Shown here: positions 1-8,866 of the stretch, piece after piece
Layout: every line of letters starts with the position of its first letter
Numbering within the stretch: the stretch's first letter is position 1
NCBI RefSeq assembly: GCF_016916835.1
Contig: NZ_JAFFIX010000005.1
Location: forward strand, 336,046-400,045
Direction: 5' to 3'
DNA length: 64,000 nt
Origin: Actinacidiphila bryophytorum
Lineage (GTDB): Bacteria > Actinomycetota > Actinomycetes > Streptomycetales > Streptomycetaceae
Program-made: the position numbers and the translations under genes
The notes under the pieces: model-generated
Database searches by the model: none
Told to the model about the DNA's origin: nothing
Seen by the model: only the letters and a program-made list of their open reading frames with translations

Positions 1-2
1 CC

Positions 3-596
3 GCCGAGCTGGTGCACGGCCGCCTCCCGCCCGCGGGCCTGCCGCTGCCCGCCGGGTGCCACGCGCCCGCCTCCTACGGCAAGGTGCCCTTCCTGTCCGT
101 CCTCACCTCGATGTTCCTGCACGGCAGCTGGCTGCACCTGATCGGCAACATGCTCTTCCTCTACGTCTTCGGCGACAACGTCGAGAACCGCATGGGCCGG
201 GTGCGCTTCGCCCTCTTCTACCTGGCCGCAGGGTGCCTCGCCACGTACGGCTTCGCCTTCGCGCACGCCGACGACACGCAGAGCCTGGTCGGTGCGTCGG
301 GGGCGATCTCCGGGGCGCTCGGCGCCTACCTCTACCTCTATCCCAAGGCCCGGGTGACCAGCCTCTTCCCCTTCCTCTTCTTCGTCCCGCTGCGCTTCCC
401 CGCGTGGCTCGTACTCGGCTTCTGGTTCGTGCTGCAGTGGTTCGCCGCGCAGACCGCGGCCGGCGGCCCGGGGGTGGCCTACCTGGCGCACGTGGTCGGC
501 TTCGCCTTCGGCTTCTGCTGGGCGTGGGCCTGCTATCGCCCCAGGTCTAAGCTGGGCGTCGTTGCCGGGACGACCCAAGGAGACGCTCAGCCGTGA
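3..596 (+). CDS. Rhomboid family intramembrane serine protease, 5' end outside window
   Basis: The reading frame is open from base 3, so the N-terminus lies upstream. The visible part carries the rhomboid core: a hydrophobic segment with HGSWLHLIGNMLFLYVFGDNVE, the catalytic serine motif GASGAISGALGAY, and a later membrane segment with AYLAHVVGF that supplies the second catalytic residue, histidine. Family members cleave membrane proteins inside the bilayer; the substrate here is unknown. The last bases overlap the start of the next gene in a GTGA arrangement, which suggests translational coupling. Membrane location and class are secure; the true start cannot be seen. Confidence 0.5.
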   Translation, partial: AELVHGRLPPAGLPLPAGCHAPASYGKVPFLSVLTSMFLHGSWLHLIGNMLFLYVFGDNVENRMGRVRFALFYLAAGCLATYGFAFAHADDTQSLVGASGAISGALGAYLYLYPKARVTSLFPFLFFVPLRFPAWLVLGFWFVLQWFAAQTAAGGPGVAYLAHVVGFAFGFCWAWACYRPRSKLGVVAGTTQGDAQP

Positions 597-874
597 TCAC
601 CGCGATCGTGCTCATCAAGACCACCGTGGACCGGATCCCGGAGATCGCCGAGGCGATCGCCGCGCTGGACCACGTCAGCGAGGTGTACTCGGTGACCGGC
701 ACCTACGACCTGGTCGCCCTGGTGCGGGTGGCCCGGCACGACGACCTGGCGGACATCATCCCGGGCCGGATCAGCAAGATCCCCGGCGTCGAGGTGACCG
801 ACACCCACGTCGCCTTCCGCACCTACTCCCAGCACGACCTGGAGGCGGCTTTCGCGATCGGCCTGGACTCCTAG
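593..874 (+). CDS. Lrp/AsnC-type ligand-binding (RAM) domain protein without HTH
   Basis: A 93-residue protein that corresponds only to the C-terminal effector-binding, oligomerising domain of Lrp/AsnC regulators (pattern VYSVTGTYDLVALVRV and GVEVTDTHVAFRTY). The DNA-binding half is absent, as in known stand-alone AsnC-domain proteins that bind amino acids or pair with full-length regulators. The GTG start overlaps the stop codon of the rhomboid gene and is preceded by AAGGAG at 577-582. It converges on the aminotransferase gene with only about 20 bp between them. Its ligand cannot be read from the sequence. Confidence 0.5.
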   Translation: MITAIVLIKTTVDRIPEIAEAIAALDHVSEVYSVTGTYDLVALVRVARHDDLADIIPGRISKIPGVEVTDTHVAFRTYSQHDLEAAFAIGLDS

Positions 875-895
875 ACTCCTGGCCCGCCTGCTCCC

Positions 896-2263
896 CTAAG
901 CGGAAGGCGCGGGCACGCAGCGGCCGTTCCGGGTGTGGTAGGTCCACGAGGCGCCCTCGCGGACCAGCGTGGCCAGGGCCTCGACGAAGCGCGTGACGTG
1001 CTCGGGCGGGGTGCCGGCGCCGAAGCTGATGCGGACGGCGTTGAAGGACAGGTCCTCGGGCGAACCGCAGGCCCCCGGGTCCTCGGGACGGCCGCCCAGC
1101 AGGTGCTTGACCAGCGGGTGCGCGCAGAAGAGCCCGTCGCGCACACCGATGCCGTGCTCCGCGGACAGCGCCGCCGCCAGATGGGAGCTGTTCCAGCCGC
1201 TCACGACGAAGCTGAGCACCCCGACCCGGTCGGCGTCGGCGCCGAAGAGGGACAGCACCCGCACCTGGGGGATCTCGGCGAGCCCGTCCCGCAGCAGGGT
1301 GAGCAGCTGCGCCTCGTGCTCGTCCAGCCGGTCGAAGCCCGCCTCGGTCAGCGCCTTGCAGGCGGAGGCGATGGCGTACGCCCCGATGACGTTCGGCGAC
1401 CCGGCCTCGTGCCGGGCGGCGGCCGACTCCTGCCACTCGGCCTCGACTTCGCCGTCGGCCCGGCGCACCACCGTACGGGTGGCGCCGCCGCCGGCCAGGT
1501 AGGGCTCGGCGTCGCGCAGCCAGTCGGGGCGGCCCGCGAGGACGCCGGCGCCGAAGGGCGCGTAGAGCTTGTGGCCGGAGAAGGCAACCCAGTCGACGTC
1601 GAGTTCGCCGATGTCCACCGCCCGGTGCGGTACGAGCTGTGCGGCGTCCAGCACGATACGGGCGCCGTGCCGGTGCGCCGCCGCGGCCAGTTCACGGACC
1701 GGCCACAGCTCCCCGGTCACGTTGGACGCGCCCGTGGCGCACACCAGCTTGGGTCCCTTGGGCGCCCCGTGCAGCGCCACGTCGAGCGCGGCGACCGCCT
1801 GCTCCGGCGTACGGGGCGCCGCAAGACAGGTCACCCGGGCGCCCTTCGCCCGCTGCCAGGGCAGCAGCGCCGCATGGTGCTCGGTCTCGAAGACGAAGAC
1901 CTGCGTGCCCTCCGGCAGTGCGGCGGCCAGCAGGTTCAGCGAGTCGGTGGTGGACCGGGTGAAGACCACCTCGTCGGTGGGCCGGCAGCCGAGGAAGCCG
2001 GCGACGGTGGCCCGGCTCTGCTCGAACAGCTCGGTGGACAGCTGCGACAGGTACCCGGCACCGCGGTGCACGCTGCCGTAATAGGGGGCGTACGCGGCCA
2101 CGTCGTCCCACACCCGCTGGAGCGCGGGCGCGCTGGCGGCGTAGTCGAGGGCGGCGTAGGTGACTTCACCACCGGTGACCAGCGGCACGGTCACGTCCCG
2201 GCCGAGCACCGGAAGCGGCGGGAGGTCGCAGGTCACGGGGTTGCCGGCGAGGGAAACGGTCAT
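896..2263 (-). CDS. Class V aminotransferase (NifS/SelA-like, PLP-dependent)
   Basis: A 455-residue fold-type I PLP enzyme. The PLP lysine is Lys232 in FSGHKLYAPFGAG, the cofactor-stacking histidine lies in ETEHHAALLPW (residues 127-137), and TGASNVTGE (about 177-185) and DAAQLVPH (206-213) form the pocket. Family members are cysteine desulfurases or other class V aminotransferases; the substrate is not fixed by the sequence. The ATG at 2263 was chosen because AGGAG stands 6 bases upstream; the frame stays open further upstream but without a comparable start. A second NifS-like gene (13670) has a fused TusA domain, so the two probably differ in role. Confidence 0.5.
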   Translation of the reverse strand: MTVSLAGNPVTCDLPPLPVLGRDVTVPLVTGGEVTYAALDYAASAPALQRVWDDVAAYAPYYGSVHRGAGYLSQLSTELFEQSRATVAGFLGCRPTDEVVFTRSTTDSLNLLAAALPEGTQVFVFETEHHAALLPWQRAKGARVTCLAAPRTPEQAVAALDVALHGAPKGPKLVCATGASNVTGELWPVRELAAAAHRHGARIVLDAAQLVPHRAVDIGELDVDWVAFSGHKLYAPFGAGVLAGRPDWLRDAEPYLAGGGATRTVVRRADGEVEAEWQESAAARHEAGSPNVIGAYAIASACKALTEAGFDRLDEHEAQLLTLLRDGLAEIPQVRVLSLFGADADRVGVLSFVVSGWNSSHLAAALSAEHGIGVRDGLFCAHPLVKHLLGGRPEDPGACGSPEDLSFNAVRISFGAGTPPEHVTRFVEALATLVREGASWTYHTRNGRCVPAPSA

Positions 2264-2581
2264 GGCGGGCTCCTGGCACGAAGGCAGGCGACAGCGGCGT
2301 GCGCCGGCAGCGGCGCTACGGGGCGGTCGGACGGCAGCGGAGTGGGAAAGGACCGGTGCACTGCGGCACCGCGGTACGGCGGAACCGGGGCCGAAAGGCC
2401 CTATCGCATTCGCTTGCGCATGGAAGAACTCCCGAGTCCGGCTTGCTGCGAGCCTTGCTGCCCACAGCCCGGTCATCACCCGGGGCACCCCGCCTCGGAC
2501 GGAGGGTTGCCGGACAGCGAGCCGGGGCCTTTGCGCTGTCACTCGTGACCTGGGAAGGATTCTGCCACAGGCCGCCGTATG
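2264..2581. other. Upstream region of the class V aminotransferase, no gene seen
   Basis: About 320 bp between the aminotransferase start and the trpD terminator. Frames open here on both strands lack a start with a ribosome binding site and resemble no family I recognise. The segment presumably holds the aminotransferase promoter, but I could not single out a convincing -35/-10 pair. Confidence 0.4.
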
Positions 2582-2618
2582 CGCAAGGCGCCGTCCGCAG
2601 TGCGGACGGCGCCTTGCG
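2582..2618 (-). terminator. Hairpin terminator after trpD
   Basis: A perfect inverted repeat with 17-bp arms (2582-2598 and 2602-2618) and a 3-base AGT loop, starting 18 bp beyond the trpD stop codon. There is no U-tract, which is usual for streptomycete terminators. Confidence 0.8.
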
Positions 2619-2635
2619 GTGCGAAGGCCCGCAGG

Positions 2636-3694
2636 TCAGGCGTTGGTGGCGGCCGCCCACCGCTCCAGCGCGGCCGCGGCGGCGCCGGAGTCCAGGGACT
2701 GCGCCGCCCGGGCAACTCCCGCCGCCAGCTGGTCCTCCAGGGTGCCCGTGCCCGGGTGCAGCGCGACCAGCGCGGCGGCCGAGTTCAGCAGCACCGCATC
2801 CCGTACCGGGCCGGTCTCGCCGGCCAGCAGCCGGCGGGCGACGTCGGCGTTGTGGGCGGGGTCGCCGCCGCGCAGAGCCTCGACCGGCACCAGGTCGATG
2901 CCGATGTCCCGCGGGTCGAAGGCGTGCTGGGTGACCTTGCCGTCGCCCACCACCCACACCTGCGAGGTCGCGGTCGTGGTCAGCTCGTCCAGGCCGTCGT
3001 CACCGCGGAAGACCAGCGCGGACGAGCCGCGCTCGGCCAGCACGCCCGCCATGATCGGGGCCATGCGGGGATCGGCGACACCGGTCGCCTGCGCACGCAC
3101 CCGGGCCGGGTTGGTCAGCGGGCCGAGGAAGTTGAAGGTCGTGGCGACCCCCAGCTCGGCCCGGGCGGTGGCCACATGGCGCAGCGCCGGGTGGAACCGC
3201 ACCGCGAAGCAGAAGGTGATGCCGGCCTCCTCCGCGACCTGCGCGACCCGCTCGGGCGTCAGGTCCAGGTTCACCCCGAGGTGGCCCAGCACGTCGCTCG
3301 CCCCGCTGGCCGAGGACGCCGCCCGGTTGCCGTGCTTGACGACCTTCGCGCCGGTGCCGGCGACGACTATCGCGGACATGGTGGAGATGTTCACGGTCTT
3401 GGCCCGGTCGCCGCCGGTGCCGACGATGTCCACGGTCTCGCCGGGCACGTCGATGGTGTTGGCGTGCGCGTACATCGCCCGCACCATGCCGGTGACTTCC
3501 TCGACGGTCTCGCCCTTGGCCCGCAGCGCCACCGCGAATCCGGCGATCTGCACGTCGGTGGCCGCCCCGCGCATGACGGCGTCCATCGCCCATGCCGTGT
3601 CCTCGACCCCCAGGTCCCGCCCCGCAATGAGCATCGACAGCACATCGGGCCACGTCCGCAGCCCACCGCTGCCCGCGGGGTCCGCACCACTCAT
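2636..3694 (-). CDS. trpD: Anthranilate phosphoribosyltransferase
   Basis: A 352-residue TrpD that joins anthranilate to PRPP in the second step of tryptophan synthesis. The diagnostic GTGGD PRPP loop (in [15 protein letters not shown]), the KHGNRAASS segment and the LGPLTNPA motif are all present, and the length is normal. The ATG at 3694 is preceded by AGGAGGG at a good distance; the open frame further upstream runs through a hairpin repeat and is not credible coding sequence. No other trp genes are in the window, so the gene stands apart from the rest of the pathway, as is common in streptomycetes. It lies downstream of qcrB on the same strand but is separated by a terminator and a 125-bp hairpin element. 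Confidence 0.96.
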   Translation of the reverse strand: MSGADPAGSGGLRTWPDVLSMLIAGRDLGVEDTAWAMDAVMRGAATDVQIAGFAVALRAKGETVEEVTGMVRAMYAHANTIDVPGETVDIVGTGGDRAKTVNISTMSAIVVAGTGAKVVKHGNRAASSASGASDVLGHLGVNLDLTPERVAQVAEEAGITFCFAVRFHPALRHVATARAELGVATTFNFLGPLTNPARVRAQATGVADPRMAPIMAGVLAERGSSALVFRGDDGLDELTTTATSQVWVVGDGKVTQHAFDPRDIGIDLVPVEALRGGDPAHNADVARRLLAGETGPVRDAVLLNSAAALVALHPGTGTLEDQLAAGVARAAQSLDSGAAAAALERWAAATNA

Positions 3695-3805
3695 GGTCCA
3701 CCCTCCTGGTGTGTGTAAGGGTCTCAGCGGCCCCAGCCTAGTCGGCTGCCGCCGTCGGGGGCGCGATGGTTCCGCGGCTCCCCTTACGCAAGGGGGCAAC
3801 CACCA

Positions 3806-3930
3806 GGGGCGCGGGGAACGGCGCGCCCAGCCCCCACCGGGGCGCGGGTCGTCACCGACCCGAAGGGGCTGTTTCTGTCGGAGACGGACCACCGGCCGGT
3901 GGGGGCTGAGCGCGCAGTTCCCCGCGCCCC
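3806..3930. repeat. 125-bp hairpin element, copy A
   Basis: The ends are near-perfect 20-bp inverted repeats (GGGGCGCGGGGAACGGCGCG at 3806-3825 and its near complement at 3911-3930; one base differs). The interior is imperfectly self-complementary. It aligns along its length with the element at 18757 in the same orientation and with the one at 45295 in inverted orientation. It lies between qcrB and trpD and would form a long cruciform or RNA hairpin. Confidence 0.8.
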
Positions 3931-3940
3931 TTAAATGCCG

Positions 3941-3986
3941 CCGGGGCCGGTCGGGCACCCTGCGAAGGGTGACCGGCCGGCCCCGG
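3941..3986 (-). terminator. Hairpin terminator after qcrCAB
   Basis: Arms CCGGGGCCGGTC and CACCCT pair with AGGGTG and GACCGGCCGGCCCCGG around a GCGA loop, with a 4-base bulge. It begins 30 bp past the qcrB stop. Confidence 0.65.
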
Positions 3987-4015
3987 GGGCGTAGGTGCAA
4001 CGCCAGGACGGCGAG

Positions 4016-5656
4016 TCAGTGGTGGCCGTGGCCGCTCGTGATCTCGTCGTACTCCTCGACCGTGGGCTTCGGGATCTGGCTGTGCTCGCCGTAGAAGTTG
4101 CGGGACAGCCTCGCCCGCACCTTCGTGACCGGGTTGACCTTGCGCTCCACGCCGTTCTCGTCGACCTCGGGGCCGATCTCCAGCGGCTGGGGCTGCGGGT
4201 GCGCGGTCAGGACGTGCAGCTGCTCCTGGTCCAGCGGCTCGTGGACCTCGATGAACTCGCCGTGCGGGAGCCGCTTGATGATGCCGGTCTCGCGACCGTG
4301 CAGCACCTTGTCGCGGTCCCGGCGCTGCAGGCCCAGGCAGATCCGCTTGGTGGCGAAGTACGCCAGCGTCGGCAGCACGAAGAAGCCGACCCGCACCGAC
4401 CAGGTGATCGTCTCGATCGACAGGTGGAAGTGCGTGGCCCACAGGTCGTTGCCGCCACCGATGAGCAGCGTGAAGTACAGCGTCAGCCAGGCGACACCGA
4501 AGCCGGTGCGCACCGGGCGGTTGCGCGGGCGGTCCAGCAGGTGGTGCTCGCCCTTGTCACCGGTGACCCAGGACTCGATGAACGGGTAGACGGCGATGGC
4601 CGCGAGCACCAGCGGGAAGATCATGAGCGGGATGAACACGCCGAGGACCAGGGTGTGGCCCCAGGCGTTGATCTCCCAGCCTGGCATCACCCGGATCAGG
4701 CCCTCGGAGAAGCCCATGTACCAGTCGGGCTGCGCACCGGTGGACACCTGGTCCGGCCGGTACGGACCCATGGTCCAGATCGGGTTGATGGTGGCGATCG
4801 CCGCGATGGCCGCGATGACACCGAAGACCAGGAAGAAGAAGCCGCCGGCCTTCGCGGTGTAGATCGGGAAGAACGGCATGCCGACCACGTTCTTCTCGGT
4901 CTTGCCCGCACCCGGGAACTGGGTGTGCTTGTGGTAGAAGACCAGGATCAGGTGGGTGACCAGCAGTGCCGCCATGATGCCCGGCAGCAGCAGGATGTGC
5001 GCCGAGTAGAAGATCGGCACGAAGTTGTGGCCGGGGAACTCCCCGCCGAACAGGAACATCGACAGGTAGGTGCCGATGATCGGCGTGGAGAGGATCGCGC
5101 CCTCGGTGAAGCGGACACCGGTGCCGGACAGCAGGTCGTCGGGGAGCGAGTAGCCGGTGAAGCCCTCGAACATGCCGATGAAGAGCAGCGTCCAGCCGAA
5201 GAGCCAGTTCAGCTCGCGCGGCTTGCGGAAGGCGCCGGTGAAGAACACCCGCATCATGTGCACGATCATGCCCGCGATGAAGATCAGCGCGGACCAGTGG
5301 TGGATCTGCCGGATCAACAGACCGCCGCGGACCTCGAAGCTGATGTGCATCGTGGACGCGTAGGCGTCCGACATCCGCACGCCCTGCAGTGGCGCGTACG
5401 GGCCGTTGTAGACGACCTCGTTCATGCTCGGGTGGAAGAACAGCGTCAGATACACACCCGTGAGGATGAGGATCGTGAAGCTGTAGAGGCAGACCTCACC
5501 CAGCATGAACGACCAGTGGTCGGGGAAGATCTTGCGCAGGTTGGACTTGCCGAGCTTGTACAGACCGACTCGGCTGTCAGTCCACTCTGCTACGCGCTGT
5601 CCGGGGTGTTTGGGGCCTCGCCGAGTGGTCGTCGAGGTCTCTGTCGAAGTACTCAT
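4016..5656 (-). CDS. qcrB: Cytochrome bc1 (bcc) complex cytochrome b subunit
   Basis: A 546-residue integral membrane cytochrome b. It oxidises menaquinol and passes electrons to the Rieske protein and, through the second heme, to the quinone reduction site. The heme ligands are visible as two His pairs, H119/H133 (H-X13-H) and H220/H235 (H-X14-H); the quinol-site motif is PDWY at 310-313, the usual actinobacterial form of PEWY. The long C-terminal extension is hydrophilic and ends in HGHH. The start overlaps the qcrA stop by 4 bp (ATGA), so translation is coupled. It is the last gene of qcrC-qcrA-qcrB, followed by a terminator. Confidence 0.97.
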   Translation of the reverse strand: MSTSTETSTTTRRGPKHPGQRVAEWTDSRVGLYKLGKSNLRKIFPDHWSFMLGEVCLYSFTILILTGVYLTLFFHPSMNEVVYNGPYAPLQGVRMSDAYASTMHISFEVRGGLLIRQIHHWSALIFIAGMIVHMMRVFFTGAFRKPRELNWLFGWTLLFIGMFEGFTGYSLPDDLLSGTGVRFTEGAILSTPIIGTYLSMFLFGGEFPGHNFVPIFYSAHILLLPGIMAALLVTHLILVFYHKHTQFPGAGKTEKNVVGMPFFPIYTAKAGGFFFLVFGVIAAIAAIATINPIWTMGPYRPDQVSTGAQPDWYMGFSEGLIRVMPGWEINAWGHTLVLGVFIPLMIFPLVLAAIAVYPFIESWVTGDKGEHHLLDRPRNRPVRTGFGVAWLTLYFTLLIGGGNDLWATHFHLSIETITWSVRVGFFVLPTLAYFATKRICLGLQRRDRDKVLHGRETGIIKRLPHGEFIEVHEPLDQEQLHVLTAHPQPQPLEIGPEVDENGVERKVNPVTKVRARLSRNFYGEHSQIPKPTVEEYDEITSGHGHH

Positions 5657-6723
5657 CCGCGCTCCCAGAAGGCCGGACCGACGGGAACCTCGAAGTCGCT
5701 CATCGCAACGAGGTTGCCCTCACCATTGACGCTGATCCGAAGCTGCGGCAGCCGGTGTCCGGCGGGGCCGAAGATGACCCTGGCCCCGTCGGACAGGTCG
5801 AACGTCGACTGGTGGCAAGGGCAGAGTACGTGGTGTGTCTGCTGCTCGTACAGGCTGACCGGGCAGCCGACGTGCGTGCAGATCTTGGAGAAGGCCACGA
5901 TGCCCTGGTGCGACCAGTCGAGTTCCTTCTTGTCCTTGATGTCCTCCGGCTTGAGCCGGACCACCATCAGGGCAGCCTTGGCGATCTGCTGCTGGAAGTC
6001 CTCGTCCTCCTCGTTCAGCCCCTCGGGCTGGGCGAAGGTGAGCGAGCCGACCGGGATGTCCTCGGGACGCAACGGCTTGTTGGTGTTGGGATTGATCAGC
6101 GCCTTGCCCTTGGCCCAGGCGGTGTGCCTGAGCTTGTCCTGCGGCAGCGGGCCCATGTCGCGAAGGATCACGACGGCCGACAGCGGGACCAGGGTGAGCG
6201 CGCCGAGCATCGTGGTACGGATCAGCTTGCGCCGCCCGAACGCGCTCTCCTTGGCTCCCTGTACCCACTGCGCCTCGATGTTGGCGCGCAGTTCGTCGTC
6301 GGCGTCCGCCCGGTGCCGGTCGTCCGGCATCTCCTCGTCCGACATCAGCGTGCGCGCCCAGTGCACGGCGCCGGCACCGATACCGATCAGTGCGACGGCC
6401 AGAGACAGGCCGAGCGAGAAGTTCAGCGCGCTGACGTGGCCGAGCGGGAAGACGTAGATGTACTTGTCAACCGGGAAGATCACAAAGCTGGTGATGAAGG
6501 CGAGAGTGCCCAGCATCGACAGGGTGAACAGCCCTGCGACGACCCGCTCGGAGTGCTTGGCCGCCTTCTCGTCGATGTCCTGGCGGCGGAATTCGTGCTC
6601 CGGGTGGCCGGGGTTGGCGAACGGGTCGCCGGGGACCGCCGCTTCGGTGCCGTGGGCACCGTGGGTGGCCGGGAGGTGTTCCTCTGGCTCTGCCATGTCG
6701 TTGTGGGATCCGGTTTCGCTCAT
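5653..6723 (-). CDS. qcrA: Rieske iron-sulfur subunit of the bcc complex
   Basis: A 356-residue Rieske protein of actinobacterial type, with three membrane segments (about 61-83, 94-120 and 168-188) before the [2Fe-2S] domain. The cluster ligands are C282 and H284 in CTHVGC and C301 and H304 in CPCH; C287 and C303 would form the disulfide. RRKLIR just before the third membrane helix is a twin-arginine-like signal, in line with Tat insertion of the folded Rieske domain. It takes electrons from menaquinol and hands them to the diheme cytochrome QcrC. It overlaps both neighbours by 4 bp, so all three subunits are co-translated. Confidence 0.97.
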   Translation of the reverse strand: MSETGSHNDMAEPEEHLPATHGAHGTEAAVPGDPFANPGHPEHEFRRQDIDEKAAKHSERVVAGLFTLSMLGTLAFITSFVIFPVDKYIYVFPLGHVSALNFSLGLSLAVALIGIGAGAVHWARTLMSDEEMPDDRHRADADDELRANIEAQWVQGAKESAFGRRKLIRTTMLGALTLVPLSAVVILRDMGPLPQDKLRHTAWAKGKALINPNTNKPLRPEDIPVGSLTFAQPEGLNEEDEDFQQQIAKAALMVVRLKPEDIKDKKELDWSHQGIVAFSKICTHVGCPVSLYEQQTHHVLCPCHQSTFDLSDGARVIFGPAGHRLPQLRISVNGEGNLVAMSDFEVPVGPAFWERG

Positions 6724-7529
6724 GACTTCTTGGCCTTGGTCGTACGGGCAGCGACCCAGGTGGCGACGGCGATCAGCGCACCGATGCCGAAGATGTAGGC
6801 GAACAGCCCCTCGGGCACCGGGCCGAGGCTGCCGAGCGTGAAGCCGCCCGGGTTCTTGCTGTCAGCGGTGTCGACGGCCTGCAGGTACGCGATGATGTCG
6901 GCCTTGGCCTGCGACGGCATCGTGGTGTCGGGGAAGGACGGCATGTTCTGCGGGCCGGTCTGCATGGCCTCGTAGATGTGCTTGGGGTCGACGCCCTTGA
7001 GCGTCGGCGCGTACTTCCCGTCGGTGAGGGCGCCGCCCTTGCCGACGAAGTTGTGGCACTGCGAGCAGTTGGTGCGGAACAGCTCGCCGCCCTTGGCCGA
7101 GTCGCCGCCCGCCGGGTCGTACTGGTCGGCGTTGGGGGTCACGGGGCCGGGGCCGAGCGAGGCGATGAACGCCGCCAGCTGGTCGATTTCCGCCTGGGTG
7201 TACTGCCCGGGCTTCTTCTGGATCTGCGGGCCGGGCTGCTGCGCGGGCATCCGGCCGGTGCCGACCTGGAAGTCCACCGCCGCGGACCCGACGCCCACGA
7301 GGCTGGGGCCGTCCGAGCTCCCCTGGCCGTGCGCGCCGTGGCAGCTGGCACAGCCGACCGAGAACAGCTTCTTGCCCTCGGTGATCTGGATGGACTGGGA
7401 CGAGTCGTCGGCCTGCGCCTTGGGCGCCGGCGCGAGTGCGGCGTACAGCCCCCCGGTGGCCGCCAGCGCGAAGAGTAGGACGACAAGCGCCGCCAGCGGG
7501 TGGCGTCGTCGTGCGGAGAGCTTTTTCAC
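6720..7529 (-). CDS. qcrC: Diheme cytochrome c subunit of the bcc complex
   Basis: A 269-residue membrane-anchored cytochrome c with two c-type heme sites, CASCH (C60, C63, H64) and CSQCH (C155, C158, H159). An N-terminal hydrophobic segment (about 11-33) exports the protein and a C-terminal helix (about 240-262) holds it next to the oxidase. In actinobacteria this subunit replaces the free cytochrome c and links the bcc complex directly to the aa3 oxidase, which matches the neighbouring ctaE. It is the first gene of the qcrCAB set, 80 bp downstream of ctaE on the same strand, so all four may share a transcript. Confidence 0.96.
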   Translation of the reverse strand: MKKLSARRRHPLAALVVLLFALAATGGLYAALAPAPKAQADDSSQSIQITEGKKLFSVGCASCHGAHGQGSSDGPSLVGVGSAAVDFQVGTGRMPAQQPGPQIQKKPGQYTQAEIDQLAAFIASLGPGPVTPNADQYDPAGGDSAKGGELFRTNCSQCHNFVGKGGALTDGKYAPTLKGVDPKHIYEAMQTGPQNMPSFPDTTMPSQAKADIIAYLQAVDTADSKNPGGFTLGSLGPVPEGLFAYIFGIGALIAVATWVAARTTKAKKS

Positions 7530-7609
7530 GGATTACCCCGGTGTCAGGATCTCTTGTGTCGATGCTTCGGGTTGTGCCTGTCCGGCACCGTGCTGCGGTA
7601 CGCGACCGA

Positions 7610-8230
7610 CTACTTGATCAGGTAGATCGTGGCGAAGAGGCCGATCCAGACGACATCGACGAAGTGCCAGTAGTAGGACACGACGATGGCTGCGGTGGCC
7701 TGCTGGTGGGTGAAGCGCTTGGCCGCGTACGTACGGCCGAGCACCAGCAGGAACGCGATCAGACCACCCGTCACATGCAGTCCGTGGAAGCCGGTGGTCA
7801 GGTAGAACACCGAACCGTACGGGTCGGAGCTCAGCGAGATCCCGTCCTTCTTGACCAGGTTCGTGTACTCGAAGATCTGCCCGCCGATGAAGACCGCGCC
7901 CATCACGAACGTCACGATGAACCACGAGCGCAGCTTCTTCACGTCGCCGCGCTCGGCGGCGAAGACGCCCATCTGGCAGGTGAAGGAGGAGAGCACCAGG
8001 ATCGTGGTGTTCGTCGCGGAGAACGGCACGTTCAGCGCATCGGCGTGTTCCTTCCAGAAATCGGCACCCGTGACCGACCGAAGGGTGAAGTACATCGCGA
8101 AGAGGGCCGCGAAGAACATCAGCTCGGAACTCAGCCAGATGATGGTTCCGACGCTGGTGAGGTTCGGCCGGTTGACCGACGGGTGCGCGTGCCCGGTTTC
8201 TACTGCTGTTGCTGTCGCCACGTCCGACAT
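7610..8230 (-). CDS. ctaE: Cytochrome c oxidase subunit III
   Basis: A 206-residue subunit III of the aa3-type oxidase with five or so membrane helices, including [19 protein letters not shown] and a [13 protein letters not shown] helix. It lacks the first two helices of the long mitochondrial form, as is normal for actinobacterial CtaE. It stabilises subunit I rather than binding a redox cofactor. It lies upstream of qcrCAB rather than with ctaCD, the usual actinobacterial split, so it is probably co-expressed with the bcc complex. The gap to the divergent gene at 8440 (about 210 bp) must hold its promoter. Confidence 0.95.
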   Translation of the reverse strand: MSDVATATAVETGHAHPSVNRPNLTSVGTIIWLSSELMFFAALFAMYFTLRSVTGADFWKEHADALNVPFSATNTTILVLSSFTCQMGVFAAERGDVKKLRSWFIVTFVMGAVFIGGQIFEYTNLVKKDGISLSSDPYGSVFYLTTGFHGLHVTGGLIAFLLVLGRTYAAKRFTHQQATAAIVVSYYWHFVDVVWIGLFATIYLIK

Positions 8231-8439
8231 TATGTCGGTCGCTTATCCGGCGCTCACTCCGGGGGTCCCCTTCGGTGTGTCAAGGTCCCGCGGAGGACCG
8301 TGTCGCAGGCCCGTGACGTCCCTCGAACGAGGGATGACGATCCGTCCGCGGGATCTTGGGGGGCTACGGACCCTGCACGGACGGCGCCCGCGGGAGTAGC
8401 ATCCGAAGCACTTGAGAAACCGTTCACGAGGAGCCCACG

Positions 8440-8859
8440 ATGCAGGCGACCGCCACGGTGCTGGTCTACAGCGACGACGCGAACACCCGGGAGCAGGTCC
8501 GGCTGGCCGTCGGCCGCAGGCCCGCCGCCGACCTGCCGCCGGTGGAGTTCGTGGAGTGCGCGACGCTGCCCGCCGTCCTGACCGAACTGGAGAACGGCGG
8601 CATCGACGCCTGCGTCTTGGACGGCGAGTCGGCCCCGGCGGGCGGTATGGGCGTGTGCCGGCAGATCAAGGACGAGATCTTCCGCTGCCCGCCGGTGCTG
8701 GTGCTGATCGGCCGCCCGCAGGACGCCTGGCTGGCCACCTGGAGCCGCGCCGACGCGGCCGTGGCCCACCCGGTGGACCCGGTGGCGCTCAGCGACACCC
8801 TGGCGATCCTGCTGCGGCGCCGCGTCGAACCGGCCTCGAAGGCGGTCGCGGCCCGCTAG
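8440..8859 (+). CDS. Receiver-like (CheY-fold) protein without output domain
   Basis: A 139-residue protein whose length and beta/alpha pattern (VLVYSDDANTREQVRLAV, then ACVLDGESAPAGGMGVCRQI, then PPVLVLIGR) match a single response-regulator receiver domain. The acidic pair SDD near the N-terminus and the Asp in VLDGE are where the phosphorylation pocket belongs, but the switch lysine region (VAHPVDP) lacks the usual KP. It may therefore be a degenerate, phosphorylation-independent receiver. It ends 7 bp from the convergent L,D-transpeptidase gene, and no histidine kinase is adjacent. GAGGAG precedes the ATG. Confidence 0.8.
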   Translation: MQATATVLVYSDDANTREQVRLAVGRRPAADLPPVEFVECATLPAVLTELENGGIDACVLDGESAPAGGMGVCRQIKDEIFRCPPVLVLIGRPQDAWLATWSRADAAVAHPVDPVALSDTLAILLRRRVEPASKAVAAR

Positions 8860-8866
8860 CCGCGGC

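Noticed and set aside
4700..4740. PDWY in place of PEWY in QcrB as a mutation
   Set aside because: PDWY is the usual form in actinobacterial cytochrome b.
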